A stretch of DNA of 64,000 nucleotides from Polynucleobacter corsicus (GCF_018688255.1 NZ_CP061314.1:620001-684000); one strand, 5' to 3'. Positions 46,585-56,021 are shown, counted from the stretch's first letter. Notes: a model not told the origin generated them from the sequence alone. A program made the numbers and translations.

Positions 46585-47967
46585 ATGACGATTCGCGCGG
46601 ATCAAGTCCATTCCAAATTAAATCTCGCCTTAGATCATTTCAGATCAGGTCCTAAATCGATTCGTGAAGGCCGCTTAAAAAAGGTTTCAGGTTTTGTCCT
46701 TGAAGTGGAAGGCTTGCCTCTACCAATGGGAGCCAGTGCCTGTATCTGGTCTCAGGGTTCAGAGTATTTTATTGATGCTGAATGTATTGGCTTTAATGGC
46801 GGCATCACCTATTTAATGGCCATAGATTCGATCGATGGTATTTCTCCGGGTGCCTTAGTCTATCCAGCAAATACCCCGTTCATGGCAAATGGCGTCTATA
46901 CCATTCGTAATTCGGTCAAGCCACTCGCGATCGGCAATCAATTACTCGGCCGAATTGTGGACGGTTTTGGGCGGCCCTTAGATGGTAAAGGCGAGGGCGA
47001 ACTTCAAGCCAGGCCAGTCAATACACGCTCATTAAATCCAATGGAGCGACATCCAATTCATGAGCCTATGGATACTGGCTTAAGAAGCGTGAATAGTATG
47101 CTGACGATTGGCCGCGGCCAGCGTATTGGTATTTTTGCTGGATCTGGTGTTGGTAAAAGTGTGACTCTCGGAATGTTGAGTCGTAATTGCGTAGCCGATG
47201 TGATTGTGGTGTCCTTAGTCGGAGAGCGTAGTCGTGAGGTGCGAGAGTTTTGCGAAGATATTTTGGATCCAGAAACAGCAAAAAGGGCTGTTGTAGTTGC
47301 TGCACCAGCAGATTCTTCGCCGTTAGCGCGTGCTAAGGGTGCTTGGTACGCCACTGAAATTGCTACCTGGTTTAGGGATCATGACAAGCATGTCGTGCTG
47401 ATAGTGGATTCACTCACTCGCTTTGCTATGGCGCAACGTGAAATTGGTTTAAGTCTGGGCGAGGCTCCTGTATCCAGAGGATACCCACCTAGCGTCTTTG
47501 GAAAAATTCCCGAACTTTTAGAAAAAGTCGGGAATGGCAAGAGTCCTCATGGCTCCATTACAGCTTTTTATACTTTATTGCTCGAGGGGGATGATATCAA
47601 TGACCCCGTAGCAGATACCGCTCGCGGTGTCCTCGACGGCCACTTTTTCCTGTCACGTGAGTTGGCTGACTCTGGTCATTACCCAGCTATCGATATTGAG
47701 AAATCGATTTCTCGTGCCATGCCCAGGGTAGTGAAGCCGGAACATTTAATGGCTGCACGCCGCTTTAAGCAGTTGTATAGCCGCTATATGCGAGGACGTG
47801 ATTTGCTCAGCATGGGCGCTTACGCTCCAGGTACTGATCCTGATTTTGATGCAGCTATTCGTTTATGGCCAAAGATGCAAAAGTTTCTGCAGCAAGATAT
47901 TTCCGAAGTGGCTCACTTTGATGGGGCGGTGGATAGCTTGATGTCGATTGTCGCGGAGGCTGCATGA
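46585..47967 (+). CDS. fliI: Flagellum-specific ATPase FliI
   Basis: 460 residues from ATG 46585; a longer frame reaches back into fliH but does not fit the family. F1-ATPase beta-like core: Walker A GIFAGSGVGKSV, GERSREVREF, Walker B VVLIVDSLTRFAMAQREIGLSLGEAP, and RGYPPSVFGKIPELLEKVG. It powers substrate-chaperone release at the export gate. Followed by fliJ with a 4-bp overlap. Confidence 0.96.
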   Translation: MTIRADQVHSKLNLALDHFRSGPKSIREGRLKKVSGFVLEVEGLPLPMGASACIWSQGSEYFIDAECIGFNGGITYLMAIDSIDGISPGALVYPANTPFMANGVYTIRNSVKPLAIGNQLLGRIVDGFGRPLDGKGEGELQARPVNTRSLNPMERHPIHEPMDTGLRSVNSMLTIGRGQRIGIFAGSGVGKSVTLGMLSRNCVADVIVVSLVGERSREVREFCEDILDPETAKRAVVVAAPADSSPLARAKGAWYATEIATWFRDHDKHVVLIVDSLTRFAMAQREIGLSLGEAPVSRGYPPSVFGKIPELLEKVGNGKSPHGSITAFYTLLLEGDDINDPVADTARGVLDGHFFLSRELADSGHYPAIDIEKSISRAMPRVVKPEHLMAARRFKQLYSRYMRGRDLLSMGAYAPGTDPDFDAAIRLWPKMQKFLQQDISEVAHFDGAVDSLMSIVAEAA

Positions 47968-48413
47968 GCAAGGCCTTAAATCTGATTTTGCAGTTTGCAA
48001 AAAATCAGGAAAACCGTACGAGTAGTCAATTAAAGCGTTTAAATGGCGAACTTCGTAGAAGTGAGGCCTTTAATCAGCAGGTCGTCAAATACGTCCAGGA
48101 TTATGAAAAGCAAATGCTTGATACTGCCAGCAGGGGGGCAACTGTCGCTTTTTTGCAGGATTCCAGCTCTTTTAGAAATCGCCTGCAGGCGGGTGTAGAG
48201 GAGCAAGAAGGCCAGATTGCTAAACTGAACGTGGCTATGGTCAATGCCCGGGAGCAGGCAATTGAGTCCAAATTGAGGGTTCAGGGCATTGAAAAGGTTC
48301 TCGCCAGAAAAAAGATCGAGGCCTTGGCTGAAAGAGCTCGCCAGGAGCGCCTAGAATTAGAAGATTGCATTATTTCTCGTCTGCACGGAGATTCTGGCAC
48401 GAAACCTGCTTAG
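47964..48413 (+). CDS. fliJ: Flagellar export protein FliJ
   Basis: 149 residues, almost entirely coiled coil (LQFAKNQENRTSSQLKRLNGELR; EEQEGQIAKLNVAMVNAREQA). FliJ is the stalk inside the FliI hexamer and escorts chaperones. Overlaps fliI by 4 bp (ATGA). Confidence 0.88.
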   Translation: MSKALNLILQFAKNQENRTSSQLKRLNGELRRSEAFNQQVVKYVQDYEKQMLDTASRGATVAFLQDSSSFRNRLQAGVEEQEGQIAKLNVAMVNAREQAIESKLRVQGIEKVLARKKIEALAERARQERLELEDCIISRLHGDSGTKPA

Positions 48414-48440
48414 TAATATTTACCTAAACGGGGAATATTT

Positions 48441-50471
48441 ATGGCAAATTTGAATCCACTCCAAACTTTACAGTCTCGCGATAACCTGATTTTTGCTAAT
48501 CAGTCTACGCCCGATGCTGCACAAAATCATTCAGATCAAGGACTTACGAGTTTCCCGGATGAACTTCGAGCGGCCAGACAACAGAGCCAGACTTCCACCC
48601 CAGATACCCCTCGAGCAGAGTCTAAAAACACCCGGGCACCCGAAGAAAAGCCGCAAAATTTGCCGCCTTCGACCGATCAAGCCCAACAAGACGCTGCAAA
48701 TATTGCCGCTCCCCAAACAAATTCCCAGTCTGATGCCCCTCAGGCCAATGCGCAGACCCCATCAGAGACACCCCCAGCTCAAAGCGTTGATCAAGCTACC
48801 TTAGGGCAGGTAGAAGTTGCTTTGACGGTTGAGGCAAAAGCCGCTACTGCAACAGAGACCTTGGCAGTGGTTGAGTCAGCATTAAACGCAGTATTAATTG
48901 ACGGCGCTGTTCAGCAGGCTGGTGATACAGAAATTACCGCCGCGAATCTGAATACTCAAACTCAGGCAACTCTAGCAAAAACTGCTGCAGCTGCAGCTGT
49001 TCTTCAGTCTGGTGAGGTGCTTGCAGGCATTGCTGATGCTCAAGTTGCTATTATTGACCCATCTATTGTTGCCGTTACTAAAGAGGCGGCTGTGATTGCA
49101 GATGTCTTGCAAGCAGAAGATACGCAAACTGAAGTCGTGACCACTAACGTTCAAGTTGATGCAAACCCTATTGCTGTTGCCAATGTGGTGCAAATTGCTG
49201 TTGCCCCAGTAGTGCAGGCAGCTCAAGTAGTGACGGCTGATGTTGGCGCTCCAGCTGCTGAGCTTGCGCAAAGGACTGTTGCGAATGCTAATGCCACGAC
49301 AAGCCAAATTAATATGAATGCGCAAGCTGACAGTGTTGCTGTAGAAGAGAAGCTGGTAGGTCCGGTGGACTCAGGCAATACCCAAGCGTTTGTCGCCACT
49401 CTCAATCAGGCCATAACAAATGAGAGCAGTGCACCAGTGCAGCCTCAGGTATCAACTACACCGGCAGTGGAGTCAGTCAAAATGAATCTAGGCCAAACAG
49501 TACTAGTGAGTTCTACAGTAGCTGCTCAAGCACAGGTAAATACAGAGCAGGTTGCTGTTAATGCTGCTGCCGTTCAGGATCTACCTTTAGATCAAGTAGT
49601 GATTCAGAAAATTGAATTGCCTACGGCCAATGCTCAAACTGCCGTGAATGTTGCTGCTACTCCAGCGGTTCAAAATGCGGTTCAGGCAGTTAGCGCATCT
49701 TCTGATACAGCGGCAATCGATCAAGTGGTTTCAGTAAGTACTGGTGCCACGATTGCTAAGCCGGCTGATCAAGCGGTAGTGCAAGCTGCTCCTAAACCCG
49801 TAAATCTACCAACAGTAGAAGAGGGCGAATTCTCAAAGCAAGTACGCCCTCAAAATACTGAAAGCTTTGTGGCTGCCTCTGCAGTTGCGAAACAAGAGCG
49901 CTCAACACACGTTGTTGAAGGCGATGATGTATTGACACAAGCAAGCAATAACAGTGTTAATTTGGCCGATGCAAAACAAACCAGTTTTATTTCTACTTTG
50001 AATCAAGAAGTGAAGTTAACTCAAACTACGACGGTGAAGTTGGAGCCACAAAATGCCTCATTGGCAACTGGCCCACTTAACGCTGAAGTGATGCGCGTTC
50101 TCAAAGAGGGTGGCGGTCGCGTGGTCATGGAGGTTACTCCTCCGGACCAAGGCACTATCCGCATTGATTTGCGCTTAGATAACCAGGGTCGTGCGATTGT
50201 GGTGGTCGATGGCGCAAGTGACTCAACCCGTACCCGTTTGGAGCAGGGTAGTTCACAGTTAAAAGAGCAGTTGGCTCAAATGGGCCTCTCCTTAAGTTTG
50301 GATATGCGGCAGCAGTCTGATAACACGGGTCAACCCCAATTTATGGCCGAAGGCATTGCCTTTAGTAATAGTGGTACTGGCTCAACAGTATCCGCAAACG
50401 CAGATGTGGCTGCTGGCGTATTGAGTGCTGCCATACCAGCTGCTGACGGTAGAATTAATCTGTACGCCTAA
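48441..50471 (+). CDS. fliK: Flagellar hook-length control protein FliK
   Basis: 676 residues, longer than enteric FliK. The first 550 residues are Ala/Val/Gln/Thr-rich and low-complexity, fitting a secreted ruler. The C-terminal Flg_hook domain is clear: LKEGGGRVVMEVTPPDQGTI, IDLRLDNQGRAIVVVDGASD, then LKEQLAQMGLSLSLDMRQQS. It halts hook growth and switches export specificity through FlhB. A good ribosome-binding site (GGGGAA) is present. Confidence 0.92.
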   Translation: MANLNPLQTLQSRDNLIFANQSTPDAAQNHSDQGLTSFPDELRAARQQSQTSTPDTPRAESKNTRAPEEKPQNLPPSTDQAQQDAANIAAPQTNSQSDAPQANAQTPSETPPAQSVDQATLGQVEVALTVEAKAATATETLAVVESALNAVLIDGAVQQAGDTEITAANLNTQTQATLAKTAAAAAVLQSGEVLAGIADAQVAIIDPSIVAVTKEAAVIADVLQAEDTQTEVVTTNVQVDANPIAVANVVQIAVAPVVQAAQVVTADVGAPAAELAQRTVANANATTSQINMNAQADSVAVEEKLVGPVDSGNTQAFVATLNQAITNESSAPVQPQVSTTPAVESVKMNLGQTVLVSSTVAAQAQVNTEQVAVNAAAVQDLPLDQVVIQKIELPTANAQTAVNVAATPAVQNAVQAVSASSDTAAIDQVVSVSTGATIAKPADQAVVQAAPKPVNLPTVEEGEFSKQVRPQNTESFVAASAVAKQERSTHVVEGDDVLTQASNNSVNLADAKQTSFISTLNQEVKLTQTTTVKLEPQNASLATGPLNAEVMRVLKEGGGRVVMEVTPPDQGTIRIDLRLDNQGRAIVVVDGASDSTRTRLEQGSSQLKEQLAQMGLSLSLDMRQQSDNTGQPQFMAEGIAFSNSGTGSTVSANADVAAGVLSAAIPAADGRINLYA

Positions 50472-50503
50472 TCGAATCATTATTGAACAAAGACTTGCAG
50501 TGT

Positions 50504-51487
50504 ATGAATCCAAATAAACAAGCCGTATTTTTCAGTCAGGCCCAAGTTGCTAATAAGCGACGTATGCCTGCGCTTGAAATTGTTCATGAGGCATTTGCAC
50601 GTAGTCTGAGAGTTCAGCTTACGCATATTGTGGGTACTTCAGTAGTTGTCAATTCCAGTTTTTCTGGCCTTAAGAATTATCAGGAATTCATTGAGTCAGC
50701 TCCAGCGACAGCCAGTATTCAAGTGGTTGGCTTTGATCATGTGGAAGGTTATGGTTGCTGGTCATTGGACATGAATACGCTCAATGTTGCTGTAGATACT
50801 ATCTTTGGCGGTAACGGTAGCTTTCCGCCGAATGGTTCTGGCCATCAGAAAAAGCTTTCCATCACGGAGATGCGCATTGCGCGCCGAATTTTAGAAGTGA
50901 TCGTTCAGGAATATGAGAAGGCCTGGAAGCCGCTAGCCGATATCCGCTTTGACTTTGCAAGACATGAAGAGCAGTTTGATGATTTGCGCCTTGCTGCTCC
51001 TGAGGAGCAGGTACTTCACAGTACATTTAAAGTGAACGTGAATGGCAATAAAGGCCATTTAGATTTCTGCGTTCCTTATTGGGTTTTAGAGCCATTCAAG
51101 GAAAAGATTTGGAGTAATGAGGTCAAGGTAAAGCGGGAAACCGATTTGTACTGGGCAAGCTCTTTGGAAACTCAATTACAAGATGCTTCTGTTTCGATGG
51201 TAGCTGTATTGGCTCGCAAAGAAATGACCATTCGTGAGATCCTAGGAATGTCGATTGGCGAAATTATTCCCATTGACATTGATGACCCTGTGACGATGTA
51301 TGTTGATGGATTGCCAATGATCCAGGGTAAATATGGTGTCAAGAACAATAAATATTCTGTGAAGGTTGAATCCATTCAACGTCCAGCACAATTCCTCAAA
51401 AATCCGGTAAATTCCCCAGCTTCTGAGGCTAGCGTCATGCGCAGCGAAGAGCAGGGTGACCTCTATATGCAACAAAAAGGCGAATAA
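50504..51487 (+). CDS. fliM: Flagellar motor switch protein FliM
   Basis: About 327 residues from ATG 50504 (an in-frame TTG at 50483 is less likely). Middle CheC-like domain (PALEIVHEAFARSLRVQLTHIVG; GYGCWSLDMNTLNVAVDTIFGG) and C-terminal SpoA domain (ILGMSIGEIIPIDIDDPVTMYVDGLP). Forms most of the C-ring. The N-terminal CheY-binding peptide of typical FliM (LSQxEIDALL) is not seen; the protein begins MNPNKQAVFFSQAQ. This fits the absence of che genes nearby. Confidence 0.92.
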   Translation: MNPNKQAVFFSQAQVANKRRMPALEIVHEAFARSLRVQLTHIVGTSVVVNSSFSGLKNYQEFIESAPATASIQVVGFDHVEGYGCWSLDMNTLNVAVDTIFGGNGSFPPNGSGHQKKLSITEMRIARRILEVIVQEYEKAWKPLADIRFDFARHEEQFDDLRLAAPEEQVLHSTFKVNVNGNKGHLDFCVPYWVLEPFKEKIWSNEVKVKRETDLYWASSLETQLQDASVSMVAVLARKEMTIREILGMSIGEIIPIDIDDPVTMYVDGLPMIQGKYGVKNNKYSVKVESIQRPAQFLKNPVNSPASEASVMRSEEQGDLYMQQKGE

Positions 51488-51489
51488 TC

Positions 51490-51876
51490 ATGATTGAAAA
51501 CACCCCATCACAGTCTGGCGACGATTTGGCGAAGGCGTTTGCAAACGCAGGCGCAGCTGTCCGCCGGGCAAGCTTTGATGACTTGGGCGGTGCCTCAGCT
51601 ACTACCTCTATGGCTAACGATATCGATTTAGTAATGGATGTGCCAGTTCAGGTTACTGTTGAGCTAGGTCGCGCTAAAATGCAAATACGCAACCTTTTGG
51701 CGCTTACCCAGGGCTCGGTGATTGAGTTGGATATCCATGCAGGAGATCCTTTGGAAGTAGTAGTCAATGGTTGCCTAGTCGCGCAAGGCGAGGTGGTAAT
51801 CGTGAACGATCGTTATGGTATTCGTTTAACCGATATTGTTACCCCAGCGGAGCGCATTAGAAAAATTAACCGCTGA
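51490..51876 (+). CDS. fliN: Flagellar motor switch protein FliN
   Basis: 128 residues with the SpoA domain: DLVMDVPVQVTVELGRAKMQIRNLLALTQGSVIELD, then VVNGCLVAQGEVVIVNDRYGIRLTDIV. Builds the base of the C-ring with FliM and binds FliH. Starts 2 bp after the fliM stop. Confidence 0.95.
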   Translation: MIENTPSQSGDDLAKAFANAGAAVRRASFDDLGGASATTSMANDIDLVMDVPVQVTVELGRAKMQIRNLLALTQGSVIELDIHAGDPLEVVVNGCLVAQGEVVIVNDRYGIRLTDIVTPAERIRKINR

Positions 51877-51884
51877 GGATTTAG

Positions 51885-52379
51885 ATGGGTGAGAAGGCTG
51901 GCAACGGGCATTTAATCAACAGTACGTTTGGCAGAATCTCTCCCAAACCCCCCATTATCCAAATTGCATTATTTGGATTATTACTGAACTCTGCGTCTGT
52001 CTTTGCACAGGACGCTTCTCGAGCCTCCTCCTATCCGAGTGCCGGCGGTGGAAGTTTTATCTGGTTAACTTTAGTGACTTTAGTACTTGCCGCTATTTTA
52101 GTTGGCTTGGTCGCTTGGTTTGTCAAACGCAACTTACAGCTCGATGCTCCCAATTCAGCGATCCGCATTTTGGCAGCTCAGGGCTTGGGTCCACGTGAGC
52201 GGGTTGTAGTTGTTCAAGTTGCAGGGCGTGTTTACGTGCTGGGCCACACTCCCAATCAAATTAATCTCATATCCGAGCTAGAAGCTGCAGAAGTAGCTAA
52301 CCTTCCAAAGATGACTAGCTATTCCCCGGACTTTGCTAAAAAGCTCTCAGATCTTCTCCGTAAGGACGGTAAATCATGA
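51885..52379 (+). CDS. fliO: Flagellar export protein FliO
   Basis: 164 residues with a hydrophobic N-terminal segment (IALFGLLLNSASVFA) and one main transmembrane helix (FIWLTLVTLVLAAILVGLVAWFV), then the small FliO domain (ILAAQGLGPRERVVVVQVAGRVYVLG). Needed for stability of FliP. Overlaps fliP by 4 bp. Confidence 0.92.
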   Translation: MGEKAGNGHLINSTFGRISPKPPIIQIALFGLLLNSASVFAQDASRASSYPSAGGGSFIWLTLVTLVLAAILVGLVAWFVKRNLQLDAPNSAIRILAAQGLGPRERVVVVQVAGRVYVLGHTPNQINLISELEAAEVANLPKMTSYSPDFAKKLSDLLRKDGKS

Positions 52380-53119
52380 AGCGCCGTCACTATGCCTGGT
52401 TAGGGGCAGCACTATTGTTATTGGTCTCCGGGGCTGTATTTGCTCAATCCCTACCGCTGGTGACTAGTGGGGGAGGAAAAGGCGGAACTACCTATTCCAT
52501 TCCAGTTCAAACCATCATTGCATTAACTGCCTTAAGTGTCTTGCCGGCAGCATTGATGTTGATGACAAGTTTTACGCGCATCTTGATTGTGTTCTCTTTG
52601 TTGCGGCAAGCGCTCGGCTTGCAAAGCATGCCGCCAAATATGGTCTTGATTGGCCTCTCATTTTTTCTCACTTTGTTTGTGATGAATCCTACTTTTGAGG
52701 CAATTTATCAAGATGCCTATTTGCCGTATACACAGCAGAAATTGAGTTTTGAGAAAGCAGTGGAAATTGGTGCAAAGCCGATTAAATCGTTCATGATCAA
52801 GCAAACCCGTCAAGAAGATCTGGCTGTGTTCGTCAGGCTTTATGACAAACCCATTGAGGCTAAGGAAGATGTGCCGATGACGGTGTTGATACCCGCTTTT
52901 GCAATTTCTGAAATCAAGACAGGCTTTTTAATTGGCTTCATGATTTATCTACCATTTATTGCGATTGACTTTGCGGTAGCCAGCATCTTGACCTCTTTGG
53001 GTATGGTGATGATTTCACCGATGATGTTCTCACTACCTTTGAAGTTGGTTATCTTTGCTTTGGCTGATGGCTGGGCTTTACTTGCCGCTTCCCTCATTGA
53101 GAGCTATAAGATCTTCTGA
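52376..53119 (+). CDS. fliP: Flagellar export gate protein FliP
   Basis: 247 residues with a cleavable signal peptide (LGAALLLLVSGAVFAQ) and four membrane helices. Signature segments: FTRILIVFSLLRQALGLQSMPPNMVLIGLSFFLT and IGFMIYLPFIAIDFAVASILTSLGMVMI. Core subunit of the FliPQR pore. Stop overlaps the fliQ start. Confidence 0.96.
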   Translation: MKRRHYAWLGAALLLLVSGAVFAQSLPLVTSGGGKGGTTYSIPVQTIIALTALSVLPAALMLMTSFTRILIVFSLLRQALGLQSMPPNMVLIGLSFFLTLFVMNPTFEAIYQDAYLPYTQQKLSFEKAVEIGAKPIKSFMIKQTRQEDLAVFVRLYDKPIEAKEDVPMTVLIPAFAISEIKTGFLIGFMIYLPFIAIDFAVASILTSLGMVMISPMMFSLPLKLVIFALADGWALLAASLIESYKIF

Positions 53120-53388
53120 TGGATACCGGCCTCATTATCGAATTAACCTTCCAGGCAATGCGTATGGCATTTGTCCTGGCAGGTCCAACCTTAATTGCGC
53201 TACTGATCGTGGGCTTGGTGATTGGTATTTTGCAGGCGGCTACCTCTGTAAATGAAAGCTCGGTCTCATTTGTGCCAAAGCTATTCGTGCTGGCAGTTGT
53301 CCTTTTGGTTGCCTTCCCTGTGAGCTTGGTGATCTTTATTGACTATATGCGCGAGATTATTATGCGCATCCCAACGATTCTGAATTAA
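53119..53388 (+). CDS. fliQ: Flagellar export gate protein FliQ
   Basis: 89 residues with two membrane helices; LVIGILQAATSVNESSVSFVPKL is the conserved FliQ loop. Four copies wrap around FliP in the export pore. Confidence 0.96.
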   Translation: MDTGLIIELTFQAMRMAFVLAGPTLIALLIVGLVIGILQAATSVNESSVSFVPKLFVLAVVLLVAFPVSLVIFIDYMREIIMRIPTILN

Positions 53389-53406
53389 GTCAATCTGAGA
53401 GCTAGC

Positions 53407-54183
53407 TTGGAATTTAGCGCCGATCTCATTCCTCAATTCGTTACCATTGTGATGCTCATTTCATTGCGCATCTTTGGTTTATTGGTTTCTGCGCCAATGT
53501 TTGCTTTCCGCTCTATGCCAATGCGTTTACGCGTCCTCTTGGCAGTAGTCATTGGGCTCTCGCTTGCACCGATGATTAAGCCTGATCCAGCCATACTTTC
53601 AGGCACTACCGTAACCTTTTTTGTAGCTGCCACCGAGTTGGCTATAGGTTTGATGGCTGGCTACGTTATCCGCCTTGGCCTAATGGTTTTTGATGTTTTA
53701 TCTGAAACCTTGTCGATGTTGGCGGGCTTTAGCTTCGCCTCTACTGTAGGACGAGATCCTAATTTATCCTCGGGTTTGATGGGGGAGCTACTTCTGTTGA
53801 CCGCAATCGCACTGGCTTTTGCGCTGAATATTCACCTGGTTTTATTTGAGATTGTTCTCACTAGCTTTAAAGCAGTTCCATTTGGCGCTTGGCCAAGTGC
53901 CTGGGATGCGCAAGCCATTATGGCTTTGGTAGTGAAAGCTTTTCAATTTGGCATGGTGATCAGCATGCCCGGGATTATTGTTTATTTGGTCTTCAATATG
54001 CTCCAGGCCATTTTAGGGCGAACGAGCCCCCAGTTGAACTTGTTCTCCGTTGGCTTTGCTGTGAGCGTTCCTATTGCCTTTTTATTGATCATGATCTTAT
54101 TGCCCGATATGACGGCAATTGTGATTCGGGTTCTCCAAGGGCCAGTTGAGTTAGTTCGCCAGGGCCTCAATCCTGGCATGTAA
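53407..54183 (+). CDS. fliR: Flagellar export gate protein FliR
   Basis: 258 residues, about six membrane helices; SLRIFGLLVSAPMFAFRSMPMRLRVLLAVVIGLSLAP is typical at the N terminus. Single-copy pore component completing the FliPQR helix. Start is TTG 53407. It ends the long fliF operon; no strong terminator is evident behind it. Confidence 0.93.
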   Translation: MEFSADLIPQFVTIVMLISLRIFGLLVSAPMFAFRSMPMRLRVLLAVVIGLSLAPMIKPDPAILSGTTVTFFVAATELAIGLMAGYVIRLGLMVFDVLSETLSMLAGFSFASTVGRDPNLSSGLMGELLLLTAIALAFALNIHLVLFEIVLTSFKAVPFGAWPSAWDAQAIMALVVKAFQFGMVISMPGIIVYLVFNMLQAILGRTSPQLNLFSVGFAVSVPIAFLLIMILLPDMTAIVIRVLQGPVELVRQGLNPGM

Positions 54184-54343
54184 AGGGGCTTAAATCGGGG
54201 TTGGCATTATTTACCGAGCCCTATCAAGCGCCCCTGCAATTTTTGCCGTTTTAACTATATTTATTAGAAATACCTGCTGGTAGTTAGTCTAAAAAATACC
54301 ATAAGTCATTGATTAATATAGATATTAAAATATTTATCAATTC

Positions 54344-54359
54344 TGGCACGCCATTTGCA
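54344..54359 (+). promoter_or_regulatory. Sigma-54 promoter of the flgB operon
   Basis: TGGCACG-CCAT-TTGCA matches the -24/-12 consensus (TGGCACG-N4-TTGCW) exactly, with GG and GC spaced correctly. Predicted transcription start near 54370, about 44 nt before flgB. RpoN and an FlrC-type activator are encoded in the same window. Confidence 0.93.
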
Positions 54360-54413
54360 TATTAAGAAGTGAAGTTGGGACATGTGTTCCAGCAAACTGA
54401 AAGTAATAGGCAA

Positions 54414-54827
54414 ATGAGCTTGGTTCCACAATACGATCCGATCCAGTTTGGCGAGGCCGCACTCAAGTTGCGCAGCTTCCGTCAGGAGCTGCTCGCATCT
54501 AATTTGGTGAATTCAGACACTCCTGGCTATAAGGCTAGGGATATTCGCTTTGGCGAAGTGCTCAAACGCAACCTGAACGCTCAAGTACAGTCCACTGGCC
54601 TACCGATGTCAGTGAGCAATAGTCGTCATATGGTTGCTCAAGACCATACCGCAACCCCAGTTTTATACCGTAGCGCAGTACAACCTGCGATGGACGGCAA
54701 TACCGTTGATCCCGATGTGGAAAGGGGTCAGTTCATGAAGAACTCTTTCTTTACGGAAGCCACATTAAATTTCTTAGGATCTGAGATTCGTACTCGTATC
54801 TCTGCAATTACAGGACAAGGACAATGA
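54414..54827 (+). CDS. flgB: Proximal rod protein FlgB
   Basis: 137 residues: FGEAALKLRSFRQELLASNLVNSDTPGYKARDIRFGE is the rod/hook N-terminal signature. A longer frame begins at 54369, but that would coincide with the predicted sigma-54 transcription start, so ATG 54414 (MSLVPQYD) is chosen. First gene of flgBCDEFGHIJ. Overlaps flgC by 4 bp. Confidence 0.94.
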   Translation: MSLVPQYDPIQFGEAALKLRSFRQELLASNLVNSDTPGYKARDIRFGEVLKRNLNAQVQSTGLPMSVSNSRHMVAQDHTATPVLYRSAVQPAMDGNTVDPDVERGQFMKNSFFTEATLNFLGSEIRTRISAITGQGQ

Positions 54828-55228
54828 GCTTATTAGGCGCATTTGATATTGGTTCTAGCGGTCTCGTTGCGCAAGCAATGCGCTTGAACGTCACTGCATC
54901 TAACGTCGCCAATGCCGAGAGCGTTGCTGGCCCAGATGGCCGCACCTATCGCTCACGTCAAGTTCTATTTACTCCAACAAAAATCGAGAACGCCAAAAGT
55001 GTTGGAGTGCAAGTATCCGGAATTGTGGAGAGTGCAGAGCCATTGCGTATGGAATACAAGCCATACCACCCAATGGCCAATGCAAGCGGTTACGTAGAAA
55101 TGCCAAACGTAAACCCCGTAGAAGAAATGGTGAACATGATCTCTGCATCACGTTCTTATCAGGCTAACGTGGAAATGATGAACACCACGCGTCAGCTGAT
55201 GTTAAAGACACTCGATTTAGGCCGTTAA
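54824..55228 (+). CDS. flgC: Proximal rod protein FlgC
   Basis: 134 residues: FDIGSSGLVAQAMRLNVTASNVANAESV at the N terminus and NPVEEMVNMISASRSYQANVEMMNTTRQLMLKTL at the C terminus, the paired coiled-coil segments of axial proteins. Forms the rod with FlgB, FlgF and FlgG. Confidence 0.96.
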   Translation: MSLLGAFDIGSSGLVAQAMRLNVTASNVANAESVAGPDGRTYRSRQVLFTPTKIENAKSVGVQVSGIVESAEPLRMEYKPYHPMANASGYVEMPNVNPVEEMVNMISASRSYQANVEMMNTTRQLMLKTLDLGR

Positions 55229-55242
55229 CAAAGGAAATCACG

Positions 55243-55929
55243 ATGGCAACTGTATCTAACTTAAGTCAAATCAAGCAGTACGATCCGCTGGCTACAGCCG
55301 CTAAGGCTGGAAATGACGTCACATCCACTAAGGATATGACGCAGAACTTCTTGAAGATGTTGACTACTCAGTTACGCAATCAAGATCCAATGAACCCAAC
55401 TGATACAGCAAGTATGACTACACAGTTGGCTCAATTGAATATGGTTGATAGTATTAATCAAATGAAGGGCACGATGACTTCATTACTGTCACAGATTCAG
55501 TCTAGTGACTTTATGAACTACTCCTCATCCGTTGGGAAGTATGCAATGGCTGCTAGCAAATCACTCAGCTTTGATGGCAAGACGCCCATGAACTTAGGCG
55601 CACAGCTTGTAAATGATGTGAGCTCAGTTTTGGCGACGATTAGCGATGACAAGGGCAATGTGATTGCCAAGGAAATTTTGGGCGCACATTCTACTGGCAT
55701 GGTTAACTTCTCATGGGATGGTACTGACAGTGATGGCAAGCCTGTAGCCGCTGGTAAATACAGCATCGCTCTAAGCGCACTAAGCACTGAAGGTGGCACT
55801 TTTACCCCAGATAGTTTTGTGGCTTCTATGGTTGCAGCGATTGGCAAAGATTCAAACAAAAACCCTCTATTGACATTAGCTGACGGCAGAGCAGTAGCGC
55901 CATCTGATATTGCTCAGTGGATTGCTTAA
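55243..55929 (+). CDS. flgD: Hook assembly scaffold FlgD
   Basis: 228 residues. N-terminal conserved block (NFLKMLTTQLRNQDPMNPTDTASMTTQLAQLN) acts in export and capping; the C-terminal part (FSWDGTDSDGKPVAAGKYSI) is the FlgD Ig-like/tudor domain. It caps the growing hook and is later discarded. Confidence 0.95.
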   Translation: MATVSNLSQIKQYDPLATAAKAGNDVTSTKDMTQNFLKMLTTQLRNQDPMNPTDTASMTTQLAQLNMVDSINQMKGTMTSLLSQIQSSDFMNYSSSVGKYAMAASKSLSFDGKTPMNLGAQLVNDVSSVLATISDDKGNVIAKEILGAHSTGMVNFSWDGTDSDGKPVAAGKYSIALSALSTEGGTFTPDSFVASMVAAIGKDSNKNPLLTLADGRAVAPSDIAQWIA

Positions 55930-56021
55930 GCCTTAACGAATTACAGATTTAAAACAGAAAAAGAAACAGAAATATTCATTTATTGCAGTTGATACCTAAA
56001 TTATCAAAAGGAACTTAAAAC

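Noticed and set aside
48531..49405. Several long antisense frames inside fliK
   Set aside because: They mirror the low-complexity Ala/Val/Gln coding sequence and lack start signals.
54184..54300. Possible long terminator after fliR (AGGGGC ... GCCCCT then T-rich)
   Set aside because: The arms are far apart and weak; not strong enough to call.
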